A DNA stretch of 64,000 bases from Paracoccaceae bacterium (GCA_019090795.1 JAHRVG010000025.1:23695-87694), one strand, 5' to 3'; shown: positions 1 to 8,871, numbered from the stretch's first letter. The notes: generated by a model not told the origin, from the letters alone. Made by a program: numbers and translations.

Positions 1-471
1 ACCGGTGTGGCCTTGGTGGTAAGCGAGGTATTGCTTATAGGCATCGTTTTTGGAAATCCCTAAACGCTTGTTGGATTCATTCATATACCAGCCCATGAAA
101 TTCACGGCATCACGGAATTTGTGACGTTTGGCCGAACGGTTTCCGGTGGCATTGCGATACCAGTCCCATGTGCCATCAATTGCTTGGGCATAGCCATAGG
201 CGGATGAGTGGCGGCCCATCGGGATCACGCCCAGCATATATTTCAGCGGCGTGCGGGCCTTGGAGACAAACTTGCTCTCTTGGTGGATGGTTGCGAGGAT
301 TACGTAATCCGGCACGCCCCATTTGCGCTCCACTTTGCGCAGGTCTTTGAACCAGCTGGAACGGGCCGATTTCATCGCGCACGCGTTATCGATATTGGAT
401 GGCGGGGACTGTCTGCCGCCAGAACAGGCGGTCAGGAACAAGACCAAGATAAGAATTGTACTGCGTTTCAT
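1..471 (-). CDS. Lytic transglycosylase-like lipoprotein, C-terminus cut by window edge
   Basis: The frame is open from ATG at 471 to the left edge, giving 157 visible residues, so the 3' end is missing. The N-terminus is a lipoprotein signal (MKRSTILILVLFLTACSGG) with the lipobox LTAC and Cys16 as the lipidated residue. The body matches an SLT-type transglycosylase domain: an IHQESKF segment with Glu65 as probable catalytic acid, then SSAYGYAQAIDGTWDWY, which resembles the substrate-groove motif of the family. It would cleave the MurNAc-GlcNAc bond of peptidoglycan from a membrane anchor in the periplasm. The upstream AEC transporter gene is on the same strand 81 bases away. The family assignment rests on motifs only. 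Confidence 0.8.
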   Translation of the reverse strand, partial: MKRSTILILVLFLTACSGGRQSPPSNIDNACAMKSARSSWFKDLRKVERKWGVPDYVILATIHQESKFVSKARTPLKYMLGVIPMGRHSSAYGYAQAIDGTWDWYRNATGNRSAKRHKFRDAVNFMGWYMNESNKRLGISKNDAYKQYLAYHQGHTG

Positions 472-552
472 GCTGCCTCTGCTCCAGTCTGACGCTGGTT
501 TTGAGGCAATACTAGCGTATTTCGACCCAAACACAAAGGGCTTAGGGGGGTC

Positions 553-1434
553 CTAAACCAAAAAACCAAGAATAAGCGGCAGTGTGATCACAGAGAGCAA
601 AGTCGAGACAACAACCAGACCGGCTACCTGTTCCGAATCCGCCCCGTATTTTTCGGCCAGCAAATAAGACGTCACCGCAACTGGCGTCGAAACCTGAACA
701 ATCAGAACGGCCATCGGGATCGGTTGTAGTTCAAAATACGACCCTGCCACCCAAGCGGATCCGGCGCAAATGCCAGCCTTGAGCAGCGACAGAAAAACAG
801 AGCGCCCGATGCGCCCCGCAGTAAGCCGCGCCAGCGCAACGCCGAGCGTGATCAGCATCAGTGGAATAGCCATTTGTCCGATCAATTCCAGCGTATTCGT
901 TGCCCAGATTGGTGTCTGCCAACCCTGATACATGAACACCGCCCCCAACAGGGTCGCCCCAAGAATGGGCTCTTTGATTACCCTAAGCAAAGAACCGCCA
1001 CCGGCTACCAGCCAAATGCCAAAGGTGAAGGAATAGACAGCCATAATTGCGAAAACTACAACGGCATATCCAAAGCCGGTTTCCCCAAATGCGAACAAGG
1101 CGAGAGGCAGGCCAAGGTTACCGGTGTTTCCAAAAATCAACGGGGCGAGGAAAGTTTGTATATCCATGCGCCCCAGTTTTAGGAGAATATAAAATATCAC
1201 AGTAACAAGGGCATAGGCGGCACAACTGGCCCAGAAGGTGGCCAGTAACGCACCACGGTCAATTTCTGTTTTCATCAGGGCAGTGAATATCAGGCACGGC
1301 ACGGATATTGTCATTGTGAGCCGTGTCACAAATTGCATCCGATATTCGAATCCAAAACGTACCCAAGCAAAGCCGATCAGGGCCAAAAGGAACACAGGAG
1401 TGACGATCTGTAAAACTGTAACGAATATGTCCAC
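553..1434 (-). CDS. AEC (auxin efflux carrier) family transporter
   Basis: A 293-residue integral membrane protein with about ten hydrophobic segments, split by a short central loop as in the AEC family. The segment FGNTGNLGLPLALFAFG is the typical conserved Asn/Gly/Pro motif of the first half, and the C-terminal half has the matching IVQVSTPVAVTSYLLAEKYG segment. Bacterial members move organic acids such as malate or malonate, but the substrate cannot be read here. I prefer the GTG start at 1434, preceded by AGGGAAA at a good distance; a TTG at 1461 in the same frame is possible. It is divergent from hspQ, with about 100 bases between them. Confidence 0.85.
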   Translation of the reverse strand: MDIFVTVLQIVTPVFLLALIGFAWVRFGFEYRMQFVTRLTMTISVPCLIFTALMKTEIDRGALLATFWASCAAYALVTVIFYILLKLGRMDIQTFLAPLIFGNTGNLGLPLALFAFGETGFGYAVVVFAIMAVYSFTFGIWLVAGGGSLLRVIKEPILGATLLGAVFMYQGWQTPIWATNTLELIGQMAIPLMLITLGVALARLTAGRIGRSVFLSLLKAGICAGSAWVAGSYFELQPIPMAVLIVQVSTPVAVTSYLLAEKYGADSEQVAGLVVVSTLLSVITLPLILGFLV

Positions 1435-1538
1435 GCACTGTTTCCCTAAAATTTCTTGCAATAAGTCGTCTAATTATGGACATGTTGTCAATGAAATCAT
1501 ACTGTACTAGCCGGGCTGTTTGGGGATTCGCCATAGAG

Positions 1539-1865
1539 ATGTTGACTGCTGAAGCAAAATTTACAATCGGACAAGTTGTTCGCCACAGGAAACATCCGTT
1601 TCGCGGGGTGATTTTCGACGTTGATCCAACGTTTTCCAATACTGAAGAATGGTGGGATTCGATCCCAGAGGATGTGCGCCCGGACAAGGAACAGCCATAC
1701 TATCATTTGCTGGCTGAAAATGACTCCTCCTATTATGTGGCCTATGTCTCGGAACAAAATCTGGAACGGGATACAACGGGCGAACCGGTGGAACACCCAG
1801 AGGTAATTGCAATGTTTGGCGACCTGAACGAAGGACGTTACCGGCTTGATTTGCAGATGAATTAA
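1539..1865 (+). CDS. hspQ: Heat shock protein HspQ
   Basis: A 108-residue protein with the HspQ/YccV-like fold signature: FTIGQVVRHRKHPFRGVIFD near the N-terminus, then a WW pair and QPYYHLLAE further on. HspQ binds hemimethylated DNA in E. coli and acts as a specificity factor for Lon protease. I start at ATG 1539 because family homology begins there; an in-frame ATG at 1476 would add 21 residues that look non-coding. Its stop codon is interlocked with that of the convergent ggt gene in the palindrome TTAA (1862-1865), which leaves no room for a terminator. Confidence 0.88.
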   Translation: MLTAEAKFTIGQVVRHRKHPFRGVIFDVDPTFSNTEEWWDSIPEDVRPDKEQPYYHLLAENDSSYYVAYVSEQNLERDTTGEPVEHPEVIAMFGDLNEGRYRLDLQMN

Positions 1866-3442
1866 TACCCCAGCGCGCATCCGTCTTTGCGCGGGTCCGA
1901 GGCTCCTTGCAATACTCCATTCTCATAGTCGATCAAAATTGCCTGCGCGCCGCCAATTGCCGTTTCTGGAATTGCAACTTTATGCCCCATATCTGCCAAT
2001 TCGGTACGAACGGTGTCTGAATAGCCCCGCTCTACAGTCATTATCCCGTCATCGGAAAAACTGCGCGCCGCATCAATCGCTGCTTGCGGATCCATGCCAT
2101 AATCCACCAGATTTGTCACAAATCGGGTGTGACCATTGGGTTGATAAGCCCCCCCCATCACGCCGAAAGGCATAATCACCCGACCATTCTGACGCAACAT
2201 TGCCGGAATAATTGTGTGCATCGGGCGTTTACCCCCTATCGCCTCATTCGGGTGGCCTTCTTGCAGCGAGAACCCGGCACCCCGATTTTGAAAGTTGATA
2301 CCGAATTTGCTAGAGGCAAGGCCTGAACCAAAGCTGTGAAATACGGAATAGATCAGCGAAACGGCCATCAAATCCTTGTCCACAACAGTCAGGTAAACTG
2401 TATCTTTATGTACGGATTCCGATACCCGAGAGGGGTTTGCCATTGCTTGCTTGGGGTCAATCAATCCTGCCAGCGCTTGGGCTGTATCAGGTGCCAGCAT
2501 GTGATCCAGACGCTCCGTAAACCCGGCATCCGCGATAATCCGATTGCGGGCATCATAGGCCAGCTTTGCGGCTTCTGCTTCCAGATGGGCGCGCATGGCC
2601 CCCATTGGATCCAGTGACGCGAGGTCGAAATGGCTGAGGATGTTGTTCATCAAAATGGCGGTTGCCCCTTGCCCGTTGGGTGGGTGCTCCAGCAATTCCA
2701 TGCCTTTGTATTCACCGGAAATCGGTGTGGTGTATTCACAGGCGGTTGCCTCAAAATCTTCTAGTGTATGCACGCCACCGAGGGCGTTTAGCGAGGTGAC
2801 CATATCCTCGGCCACTTCTCCACTGTAAAACCCGTCGCGACCTTCAAGCGCGACTTTTTCCAAAACTTCAGCTTGTTTGGGAGCCCGGAAAACCTGCCCC
2901 GCAGTAGGTGCCTTGCCGTTCATCAAATAGAAATCGCGCGCCGCCCCTCGCAAACTGGGTTCGGCCCTGTTCCAGTCAAAACAGGTCCGTGGCCCCAATG
3001 GCACCCCGGCGCGGGCATAATGAATTGCCGGGGCCAGAGACGTTGCCAGCCCTGATTTGCCGTAGTCTTTGGACAGCCTGCAAAAGGCATCAATTGCGCC
3101 GGGAACTGTCACCGCGTCGGCTGTTCCAAGGGGCATAACATCATGTCCCGCGGCTCGTATATCGGCCGCTTGCAGTGCCGCTGGTGCGCGGCCGGATCCA
3201 TTGAGGGCAATCACCTCGTCACTGCCCGCCGGTTTTAGCAAAACAAAACAATCGCCGCCGATGCCAGTCATGGGAGGTTCGCATATCCCTAGCAAAACCG
3301 CGGCCCCAATAGCTGCATCCACGGCGTTTGCGCCGCTTTCCAGCAACTGAATAGCCACCTTGGACGCCAAGGGTGTGGATGTGGCGCACATGCCGTTGCT
3401 GGCAAAAACGGCTGATCTGCCGGGAAGATGGAAGTCACGCAT
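1862..3442 (-). CDS. ggt: Gamma-glutamyltransferase family protein
   Basis: A 526-residue Ntn-hydrolase of the gamma-glutamyltransferase family, which transfers or hydrolyses the gamma-glutamyl group of glutathione and related compounds. Thr348 in HKDTVYLTVVD aligns with the nucleophile released by autocleavage into large and small subunits. The N-terminal part has ASKVAIQLLESGANAVDAA and EPPMTGIGGD, both family hallmarks. The start at 3442 has the ribosome binding site GCGAGG. No signal peptide is visible, unlike classical periplasmic GGT, so this resembles the YwrD-like cytoplasmic branch. An in-frame ATG at 3550 lacks support. Confidence 0.9.
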   Translation of the reverse strand: MRDFHLPGRSAVFASNGMCATSTPLASKVAIQLLESGANAVDAAIGAAVLLGICEPPMTGIGGDCFVLLKPAGSDEVIALNGSGRAPAALQAADIRAAGHDVMPLGTADAVTVPGAIDAFCRLSKDYGKSGLATSLAPAIHYARAGVPLGPRTCFDWNRAEPSLRGAARDFYLMNGKAPTAGQVFRAPKQAEVLEKVALEGRDGFYSGEVAEDMVTSLNALGGVHTLEDFEATACEYTTPISGEYKGMELLEHPPNGQGATAILMNNILSHFDLASLDPMGAMRAHLEAEAAKLAYDARNRIIADAGFTERLDHMLAPDTAQALAGLIDPKQAMANPSRVSESVHKDTVYLTVVDKDLMAVSLIYSVFHSFGSGLASSKFGINFQNRGAGFSLQEGHPNEAIGGKRPMHTIIPAMLRQNGRVIMPFGVMGGAYQPNGHTRFVTNLVDYGMDPQAAIDAARSFSDDGIMTVERGYSDTVRTELADMGHKVAIPETAIGGAQAILIDYENGVLQGASDPRKDGCALGY

Positions 3443-3928
3443 GAATTGCCTCGCTTGCTGGGTTTTAGCGTCAAGAGACACCAACACCACAAGGCGGTCA
3501 ATTACATTTTCTGTAAAAGGTCCCCAACGCTGTGCCAAATGTGGGGGCAACTATCAGCACAGCATTGGGGCAAGCCTCTATTCAGCTACAAGAGCAGTAA
3601 TGACTTGTGAAATGGGCAAATAGAGGGTGTGAATAAGGCGATGTTTTGCCGTTGACCGGAATTTCAATTCAATTATTGGCAAGAAGAAAGATGCCCAGCA
3701 GATTGTCTTGCTGTTTCGTAGGAGTGAGTAAAAAGGCACTCCGGCGAGGGTCTACAACATGCAGAGCCGCCGGGGTGCCATACTCGCTACTCACTTACGC
3801 GCAAAACCTTTATTGGCTGGAAACAGTGCGATTCTGTGATGCAAATGGGGCTTTTTAAAGAAGTCTCAATTTTTTTGCCAAAAAGGAAATTACTTGCCAT
3901 AGCGCCATGATGAATCCAGAATGTTACC
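3443..3928. other. Intergenic region between ggt and the DUF2794 gene
   Basis: These 486 bases lie between divergent genes. I see no convincing protein gene: a 70-codon plus-strand frame at 3646-3858 runs through a strong inverted repeat and has no recognisable homology. The region holds the hairpin described separately at 3724-3794 and, near 3850-3880, A/T-rich stretches that could carry promoters. Confidence 0.5.
3724..3794 (-). ncRNA. Long hairpin; candidate small RNA 3' end or terminator
   Basis: Two nested inverted repeats are visible. The outer arms are GTGAGTA (3724-3730) and TACTCAC (3788-3794), perfectly complementary. The inner arms are GGCACTCCGGCG (3735-3746) and CGCCGGGGTGCC (3768-3779), complementary apart from one G-U type position. 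Read on the minus strand, the inner stem is followed directly by TTTTTAC, the form of an intrinsic terminator. No minus-strand protein gene ends here, so the transcript would have to be a short RNA starting between about 3800 and 3928. It could also be a repetitive extragenic palindrome. Function unknown. Confidence 0.4.
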
Positions 3929-4276
3929 ATGAGCTTTCAAACTGTCACTCCATTACCCCCCTCCGGGCCCAATACCGAAACGGTTAATTTTCATCGTACC
4001 GAGCTTGGCCCGATCATGCAGTTATACGGGCGAATGGTGGCAGCAGGAGAATGGCGCGATTATGGTATTTCGAGCTTGCGTGAAGTTGCTGTTTTTTCGG
4101 TTTTCCGCCGAACGGCAGAACACGCGCTGTACCGGGTTGAAAAACGGCCGAAACTTGCGACAAAACAGGGCATGTATTCGGTTGTAGGCACGGATGGCCG
4201 CATCCTTAAGCGGGGCCAAGACTTGAAATCCGTTTTGCGGGTGTTGGAACGCAAACTGATCCGTTCAGTCAGATAA
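3929..4276 (+). CDS. DUF2794 domain-containing protein
   Basis: A 115-residue soluble protein matching the DUF2794 family of alphaproteobacteria. Core motifs are LYGRMVAAGEWRDYGI, FSVFRRTAEHALYRVEKRP and ILKRGQDLKSVLRVLERKL. The basic, compact domain has no known function. The first twenty or so residues are proline-rich and variable. Its last 12 bases overlap the 3' end of the convergent NlpC/P60 gene. It is the only plus-strand gene between ggt and the aminopeptidase cluster. Confidence 0.88.
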   Translation: MSFQTVTPLPPSGPNTETVNFHRTELGPIMQLYGRMVAAGEWRDYGISSLREVAVFSVFRRTAEHALYRVEKRPKLATKQGMYSVVGTDGRILKRGQDLKSVLRVLERKLIRSVR

Positions 4277-5104
4277 TCGACGTCGAGTTGTAATCTGTCC
4301 CGCGCCTGCGGCTACAACTCTCGCGCTAACATCTGCCAAGGGTTCACTAGTCACGGCCATGAAATGCGCGTTTGCGTGTAAAATTTGGGCGCCGTCCTGC
4401 ATTATTCCTACATGCCCTTTCCAGAAAACCAGATCGCCCCGTTGTAATTCCGCGTCTTGCGTAAGTGCGGTACCGAGCGATTTTTCTTGCAAGTCACTGT
4501 CGCGCGGGCAGGTTATCCCCTGCGCCCTCAAGGCGATATGTACAAGGGCGGAACAATCCAACCCTGTGTTGCTGTCTCCGCCCCACAAATAGGGTACGCG
4601 CAAAAATGATTCTGCAACTGTGACAAAATCCGTAAAGTTTCGCCCCAAGGGCGCAATCTGTTGCAAGGGAATGAAACCGCCTGTGGCCAGTTGGCAATAG
4701 CCGTTTTCGGCCCTCGCAATATTGATATAAGCTGCAAAAGGCAGGCCCATCAGCGGTATCGTCTTAAGCTGGGGCTCAGGATAAATATGTGCGCCTAGTG
4801 AGCAAATGATATGAGTGGGTTCAACAAAAACACCCAAATTGGCTTGCTGGATATAGCCCACATAATTGCCGTCCTGTGCCTGTCCAAAGCAATAACCAGC
4901 CCCCGAATCCGGTTCCAATACCAGAAAGCTGTCGCCAAACAGTAATTGCCGTTCCAATCCGCCGCGCGGTTCCCGCAAAAGGTTTGCAACGGGCGCAATA
5001 ACGGAACTCATCGTCCCTTCAACAAAGGAAACGCCTTTAACTTTATCCCGTAAAGACACATGGGCCACGCGGGCATTGCAAGGTGTCAACCGGCGGTCAG
5101 TCAT
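4265..5104 (-). CDS. NlpC/P60 family peptidoglycan endopeptidase with SH3-like region
   Basis: A 279-residue protein. The C-terminal NlpC/P60 domain (about residues 160-265) has the catalytic Cys184 in GLDCSALV, His231 in GHVGIM and a third polar residue near His243. The N-terminal half looks like tandem bacterial SH3 modules, as in dipeptidyl-peptidase-VI-like enzymes that cut gamma-D-Glu-diamino acid bonds in cell-wall peptides. No signal peptide is visible, which suggests a cytoplasmic role in murein-peptide recycling. It overlaps the upstream aminopeptidase gene by four bases (5101-5104, ATGA), so the two are translationally coupled and may act in sequence on peptides. Confidence 0.88.
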   Translation of the reverse strand: MTDRRLTPCNARVAHVSLRDKVKGVSFVEGTMSSVIAPVANLLREPRGGLERQLLFGDSFLVLEPDSGAGYCFGQAQDGNYVGYIQQANLGVFVEPTHIICSLGAHIYPEPQLKTIPLMGLPFAAYINIARAENGYCQLATGGFIPLQQIAPLGRNFTDFVTVAESFLRVPYLWGGDSNTGLDCSALVHIALRAQGITCPRDSDLQEKSLGTALTQDAELQRGDLVFWKGHVGIMQDGAQILHANAHFMAVTSEPLADVSARVVAAGAGQITTRRRLSD

Positions 5105-6489
5105 TTTGGAAACCTTTGCTCAATCACTTGCAAAATTGCCCGTGCAGATTGGCAAGCCCCGCCTTTGCTGCGCGCAGATTTTGCCACAGGGGTCCAGCCG
5201 TACAGATCCAGATGAACAAAGCTTTGCGCGTTTTCGACAAAGCGGCGCAGAAACAGTGCGGCAGTGATTGAGCCGGCAAACCCTCCAGTGGGTGCGTTGT
5301 CCAGATCAGCTATATCCGGCTCCAGCGTGGCCTCATAAGGATCCCAAAACGGCATGCGCCACAGCGGGTCGCTGCACTGTTTTGCAGCCTGCGCCACTTC
5401 TGCCGCAAGTGCGTCATCATCGGTAAAGAACGGTGGCACATCCGGCCCCAGCGCAACACGCGCAGCACCGGTAAGGGTAGCATTGCAGATCAAAAGGTCT
5501 GGCGATTCCTCATCTCCGTAGGCCAGAGCATCAGCCAAAACCAGTCGCCCCTCGGCATCTGTGTTGTTGATTTCAACCGTCAGCCCTTTGCGTGAGGTGA
5601 GCACGTCTTGAGGGCGGAATGCGTTTGCGGAAATAGAGTTTTCGACTGCAGGCACCAGCACCCGCAATCGAATGGGCAGTTCCAGCGACATTATCATATG
5701 GGCTAAACCCATAACGGTGGCCGCCCCGCCCATGTCTTTCTTCATCAACCCCATCGAGGCTCCGGGCTTGATGTTCAGCCCGCCCGTATCAAAGCAAACC
5801 CCTTTGCCCACGAGCGTCACCTTTGGTGCGTCCAATTTACCCCAGCGCATATCCAGCAATCGGGGGGCCTGATCCGACGCGCGGCCAACGGCATGGATCA
5901 TCGGAAAATTCTGTTCCAGCAACGCCTCTGCGTGAATTGCAGTACATTCAGCCCCGTGTGCTTTGCCGAGATTATAGAATGCCTGTTCGAGTGCCTCTGG
6001 CCCCATGTCGGATGCGGGTGTATTAATCAGGTCGCGGGTTAGAAAATCCCCTGCAACCAGTGTTTCCAGCCGCTTGGCATTCAAAGTATCCGGTGCTGCC
6101 AGTCGTGCCTTGGCGGCGGATTTCTCTTTATAGCGATTGAAAACATAGGCAGACAACAACCACGCAAGTGCTGCCTCCTCCAATTCTTCACCTTCTAGCC
6201 CCGAAGCAAGATAGTATTCCCCCTCGGGCAAGGCCGTTGCAACGGTTCCCATGTGCAACCGCCCCCGTATGCGCGATTTGGCATCACCCCAACCCGCCGC
6301 AACGCGCGCGGGTGCGCCGTCTTTGCCGGGGATTAGAACGGTTTGTCCCAGTTTAGCGGTAAAAGCATTTGCCTTTAGCCAGTTTCGGGTCTCATCGCTT
6401 GCCGCCTCCAGATAAGGGGGCAGGTTCTTCTTTGAAACCACATCCACAGGAATGGACTGGTCACTAAATTGCGCAAATTTTACTGACAT
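5101..6489 (-). CDS. M17 leucyl aminopeptidase family protein
   Basis: A 462-residue cytosolic metallo-aminopeptidase. The family signature NTDAEGRLVLADAL is intact, as is GKGVCFDTGGLNIKPGASM, which supplies a metal-binding Lys and Asp. M17 enzymes use two divalent metals to remove N-terminal residues from peptides and usually form hexamers. It is shorter than E. coli PepA (about 500) because the N-terminal domain is reduced, as in PepB-like members. The gene is coupled to the NlpC/P60 hydrolase downstream, which fits breakdown of murein or other short peptides. Confidence 0.92.
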   Translation of the reverse strand: MSVKFAQFSDQSIPVDVVSKKNLPPYLEAASDETRNWLKANAFTAKLGQTVLIPGKDGAPARVAAGWGDAKSRIRGRLHMGTVATALPEGEYYLASGLEGEELEEAALAWLLSAYVFNRYKEKSAAKARLAAPDTLNAKRLETLVAGDFLTRDLINTPASDMGPEALEQAFYNLGKAHGAECTAIHAEALLEQNFPMIHAVGRASDQAPRLLDMRWGKLDAPKVTLVGKGVCFDTGGLNIKPGASMGLMKKDMGGAATVMGLAHMIMSLELPIRLRVLVPAVENSISANAFRPQDVLTSRKGLTVEINNTDAEGRLVLADALAYGDEESPDLLICNATLTGAARVALGPDVPPFFTDDDALAAEVAQAAKQCSDPLWRMPFWDPYEATLEPDIADLDNAPTGGFAGSITAALFLRRFVENAQSFVHLDLYGWTPVAKSARSKGGACQSARAILQVIEQRFPK

Positions 6490-6564
6490 AGGGCTGCTCC
6501 GTTGTTTTGGGCAACCTTATTTCGTTTTTCCGGCTTTTGAAATCACCAATGAATTGCGCAGATA

Positions 6565-6948
6565 TTATCCGGAGCGATCCGCCAGTTCCACCGCACAAAA
6601 CAAGGACGATTCACCAAGCCGTAGCAAACGCCAAGCTAGAGCGGCGGCTGTAACGGGTTGGTTTTCTCCGATTGCAATGGCCAAACCGCGTGCGACATCG
6701 GCAAACACTAGCAGCCCGATTTGCGTGCTCATACACACTAAAGAGGCTGAAACCCTGCCCACCACCGCCATTTCACCAGCATGAAAGGCCAATTCAAGTT
6801 TGCACAGGCGATCCGAAATTTCGAAAACTGCCCGCTCCACCACGTCGCGACCGGGTTCCTGCCCAAGCGAGGCCTGCAAAGTTTCTATCGCATCACAATG
6901 CACTAAGGGTGCCTCTGAAAAATCCAGAGGTATTACATTATTCGTCAT
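6565..6948 (-). CDS. Conserved hypothetical protein
   Basis: A 127-residue, mildly acidic protein without signal peptide or clear membrane helix. The central part is mostly helical with Ala/Leu-rich stretches, ending in AAALAWRLLRLGESSLFCAVEL. I do not recognise a family. The gene lies 75 bases upstream of the aminopeptidase on the same strand and is divergent from carbonic anhydrase, so it may be first in the operon with the aminopeptidase and NlpC/P60 genes. Coding is supported by the length of the frame, its ATG start and its position in that gene string. Confidence 0.6.
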   Translation of the reverse strand: MTNNVIPLDFSEAPLVHCDAIETLQASLGQEPGRDVVERAVFEISDRLCKLELAFHAGEMAVVGRVSASLVCMSTQIGLLVFADVARGLAIAIGENQPVTAAALAWRLLRLGESSLFCAVELADRSG

Positions 6949-7092
6949 TTTTCGCCCACTCGTTTACTCTTTTCCCTAGAAGTATCTTATACGCAAAGTT
7001 TGAAGTTTTCATAACAACTGTGCCCGCTGGTGCTTGCAATTTACACACAAATTGACGAAAACTCAGATAGTGAGCAAAAGGACTACCCAAAG

Positions 7093-7746
7093 ATGGAATT
7101 CGCCAAACCCCTGCCAAAGTCGTTGAGTGATCGTTATCGAGGCTGGCGTGCAACCCAGTTCGAGGACAACAAAGCATGGTATGCGCGGCTGGCGGATGAA
7201 GGCCAACATCCCCGTGCGATGATCATTTCCTGTTGCGATAGCCGGGTACATGCGACATCCGTTTTTGGCGCGGACACGGGCGAATTTTTTATTCATCGTA
7301 ACATTGCCAATCTGGTGCCGCCCTTTGTGACAGACGGAGATCACCACGGCACATCGGCGGCGATTGAATATGCGGTTAACACATTGCGCGTGGCCAATAT
7401 CATTGTAATGGGTCATTCAAACTGTGGCGGTGTCACTGGTTGCCATGACATGTGTTCCGGCAGTGCCCCGGAACTGGAGGCAGAGACCAGCTTTGTTGGC
7501 CGCTGGATGGATATTCTGCGATCGGGCTATGACAAGGCGGTCAAGGTCGGTGGCGACAGGGCCGACCAGATCAGCATGATGGAGCGCGAGGCGGTTCTTG
7601 TGTCGTTGGAGAACCTGATGAGTTTTCCTTTTGTACGCGAAAAGGTCGAGAATGATGAAATGAGCTTGCACGGTGTCTGGCTGGACATCCGCGATGGTGG
7701 GTTGGAGCAATACATCAGCAGGTTAGACGAATTCCAGAAAGTATAG
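7093..7746 (+). CDS. Beta-class carbonic anhydrase
   Basis: A 217-residue enzyme that interconverts CO2 and bicarbonate. The zinc ligands are visible: Cys47 in SCCDSR, His108 and Cys111 in MGHSNCGG, together with the Asp49/Arg51 dyad. The length fits the bacterial beta class. I start at ATG 7093 behind AAAGGA; an in-frame ATG at 7030 would add 21 residues of poor quality. The gene is convergent with asd and separated from it by a hairpin at 7801-7826 that may stop both transcripts. Confidence 0.93.
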   Translation: MEFAKPLPKSLSDRYRGWRATQFEDNKAWYARLADEGQHPRAMIISCCDSRVHATSVFGADTGEFFIHRNIANLVPPFVTDGDHHGTSAAIEYAVNTLRVANIIVMGHSNCGGVTGCHDMCSGSAPELEAETSFVGRWMDILRSGYDKAVKVGGDRADQISMMEREAVLVSLENLMSFPFVREKVENDEMSLHGVWLDIRDGGLEQYISRLDEFQKV

Positions 7747-7793
7747 CCCTGTATGTAAGACGCCTTCAATGAATCACGACTTACGAAGCGGCA

Positions 7794-7826
7794 CAAAAAT
7801 GGCAGCATCCGTCACCAGATGCTGCC
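7794..7826 (-). terminator. Rho-independent terminator of asd
   Basis: The arms GGCAGCATC (7801-7809) and GATGCTGCC (7818-7826) are perfectly complementary with an 8-base loop. On the minus strand the stem is followed by ATTTTTG, so it sits about 20 bases beyond the asd stop. On the plus strand the hairpin follows the carbonic anhydrase gene but without a T-run. Confidence 0.8.
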
Positions 7827-7848
7827 CGAAATTGTTGTCTTCAGGCGT

Positions 7849-8871
7849 TTAGCCCTTTTTCAGAACCCGCCGCCCCAACAGCTCTGCAATCTGAACTGCA
7901 TTTAATGCGGCACCTTTGCGCAAGTTGTCAGATACACACCAAAGGTTGATGCCATTATCAATCGTAGGATCTTGGCGGATACGGCTGATATAGGTTGCGT
8001 ATTCACCCACACATTCGGACGGGGTGATATAGCCACCATCCTCACGCTTATCGACCACCAGAATACCGGGTGATTCACGCAGGATTTCGCGGGCTTCTGC
8101 CTCATCAAGGAAATCCTCAAACTCGATATTTATGGCCTCAGAGTGGCCGACAAATACCGGCACCCGCACACAAGTGGCGGTGACCTTGATGGATTTATCG
8201 ATGATCTTCTTGGTTTCCGCGACCATTTTCCATTCTTCTTTGGTCTGGCCGTCTTCCATGAATACGTCGATATGCGGGATCACGTTAAAGGCGATCTCTT
8301 TGGGGTAAACGCTGGCTTCAACCTCTTGACCGGGCACGTATTTGCCTTTGGTCTGGTTCCACAGCTCTTCAATCGCCGCCTTGCCGGAGCCGGACACGGA
8401 TTGATAGGTCGACACAACCACCCGCTTGATCCGCGCACGGTCATGCAGCGGTTTCAGGGCCACAACCATCTGGGCGGTGGAACAGTTCGGGTTGGCGATA
8501 ATGTTTTTATTGGAATACTGCATGATGTCGTCCGGATTACATTCCGGCACGATCAGCGGTACCTTTGGATCATAGCGATACAGGGAGGAGTTATCAATCA
8601 CCACGCAACCAGCCTTGGCAGCAATCGGCGCGTACTTCTTGGTCGCATCAGAACCCACGGCGAACAACGCCATGTCCCAGCCGGTAAAGTCGAAGGTGTC
8701 CAGATCCCCGGTCTTTAACGTCTTGTCGCCATAGCCTACTTCGGTTCCCTTGGAATTGCGGCTCGCAAGCACGGCAATCTCTTCAATTGGAAACTGGCGC
8801 TCTGCCAGAATGTTCAGCATTTCGCGGCCCACATTGCCTGTGGCACCAACGACAACAACACGGTAGCCCAT
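7849..8871 (-). CDS. asd: Aspartate-semialdehyde dehydrogenase
   Basis: A 340-residue enzyme that reduces aspartyl phosphate to aspartate semialdehyde with NADPH, the branch point for lysine, diaminopimelate, threonine and methionine. The Rossmann motif GATGNVGREML is at residues 9-19 and the catalytic Cys130 is in NPNCSTAQMV. I use ATG 8871, which has AGGAG upstream; a longer frame reaches 8943 without a binding site. It is monocistronic, with its own terminator. dapE and lysA of the same pathway are elsewhere in the window. Confidence 0.95.
   Translation of the reverse strand: MGYRVVVVGATGNVGREMLNILAERQFPIEEIAVLASRNSKGTEVGYGDKTLKTGDLDTFDFTGWDMALFAVGSDATKKYAPIAAKAGCVVIDNSSLYRYDPKVPLIVPECNPDDIMQYSNKNIIANPNCSTAQMVVALKPLHDRARIKRVVVSTYQSVSGSGKAAIEELWNQTKGKYVPGQEVEASVYPKEIAFNVIPHIDVFMEDGQTKEEWKMVAETKKIIDKSIKVTATCVRVPVFVGHSEAINIEFEDFLDEAEAREILRESPGILVVDKREDGGYITPSECVGEYATYISRIRQDPTIDNGINLWCVSDNLRKGAALNAVQIAELLGRRVLKKG

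Noticed and set aside
3646..3858. 70-codon plus-strand frame between ggt and the DUF2794 gene
   Set aside because: It crosses the strong hairpin at 3724-3794, has no good ribosome binding site and no protein-like motif.
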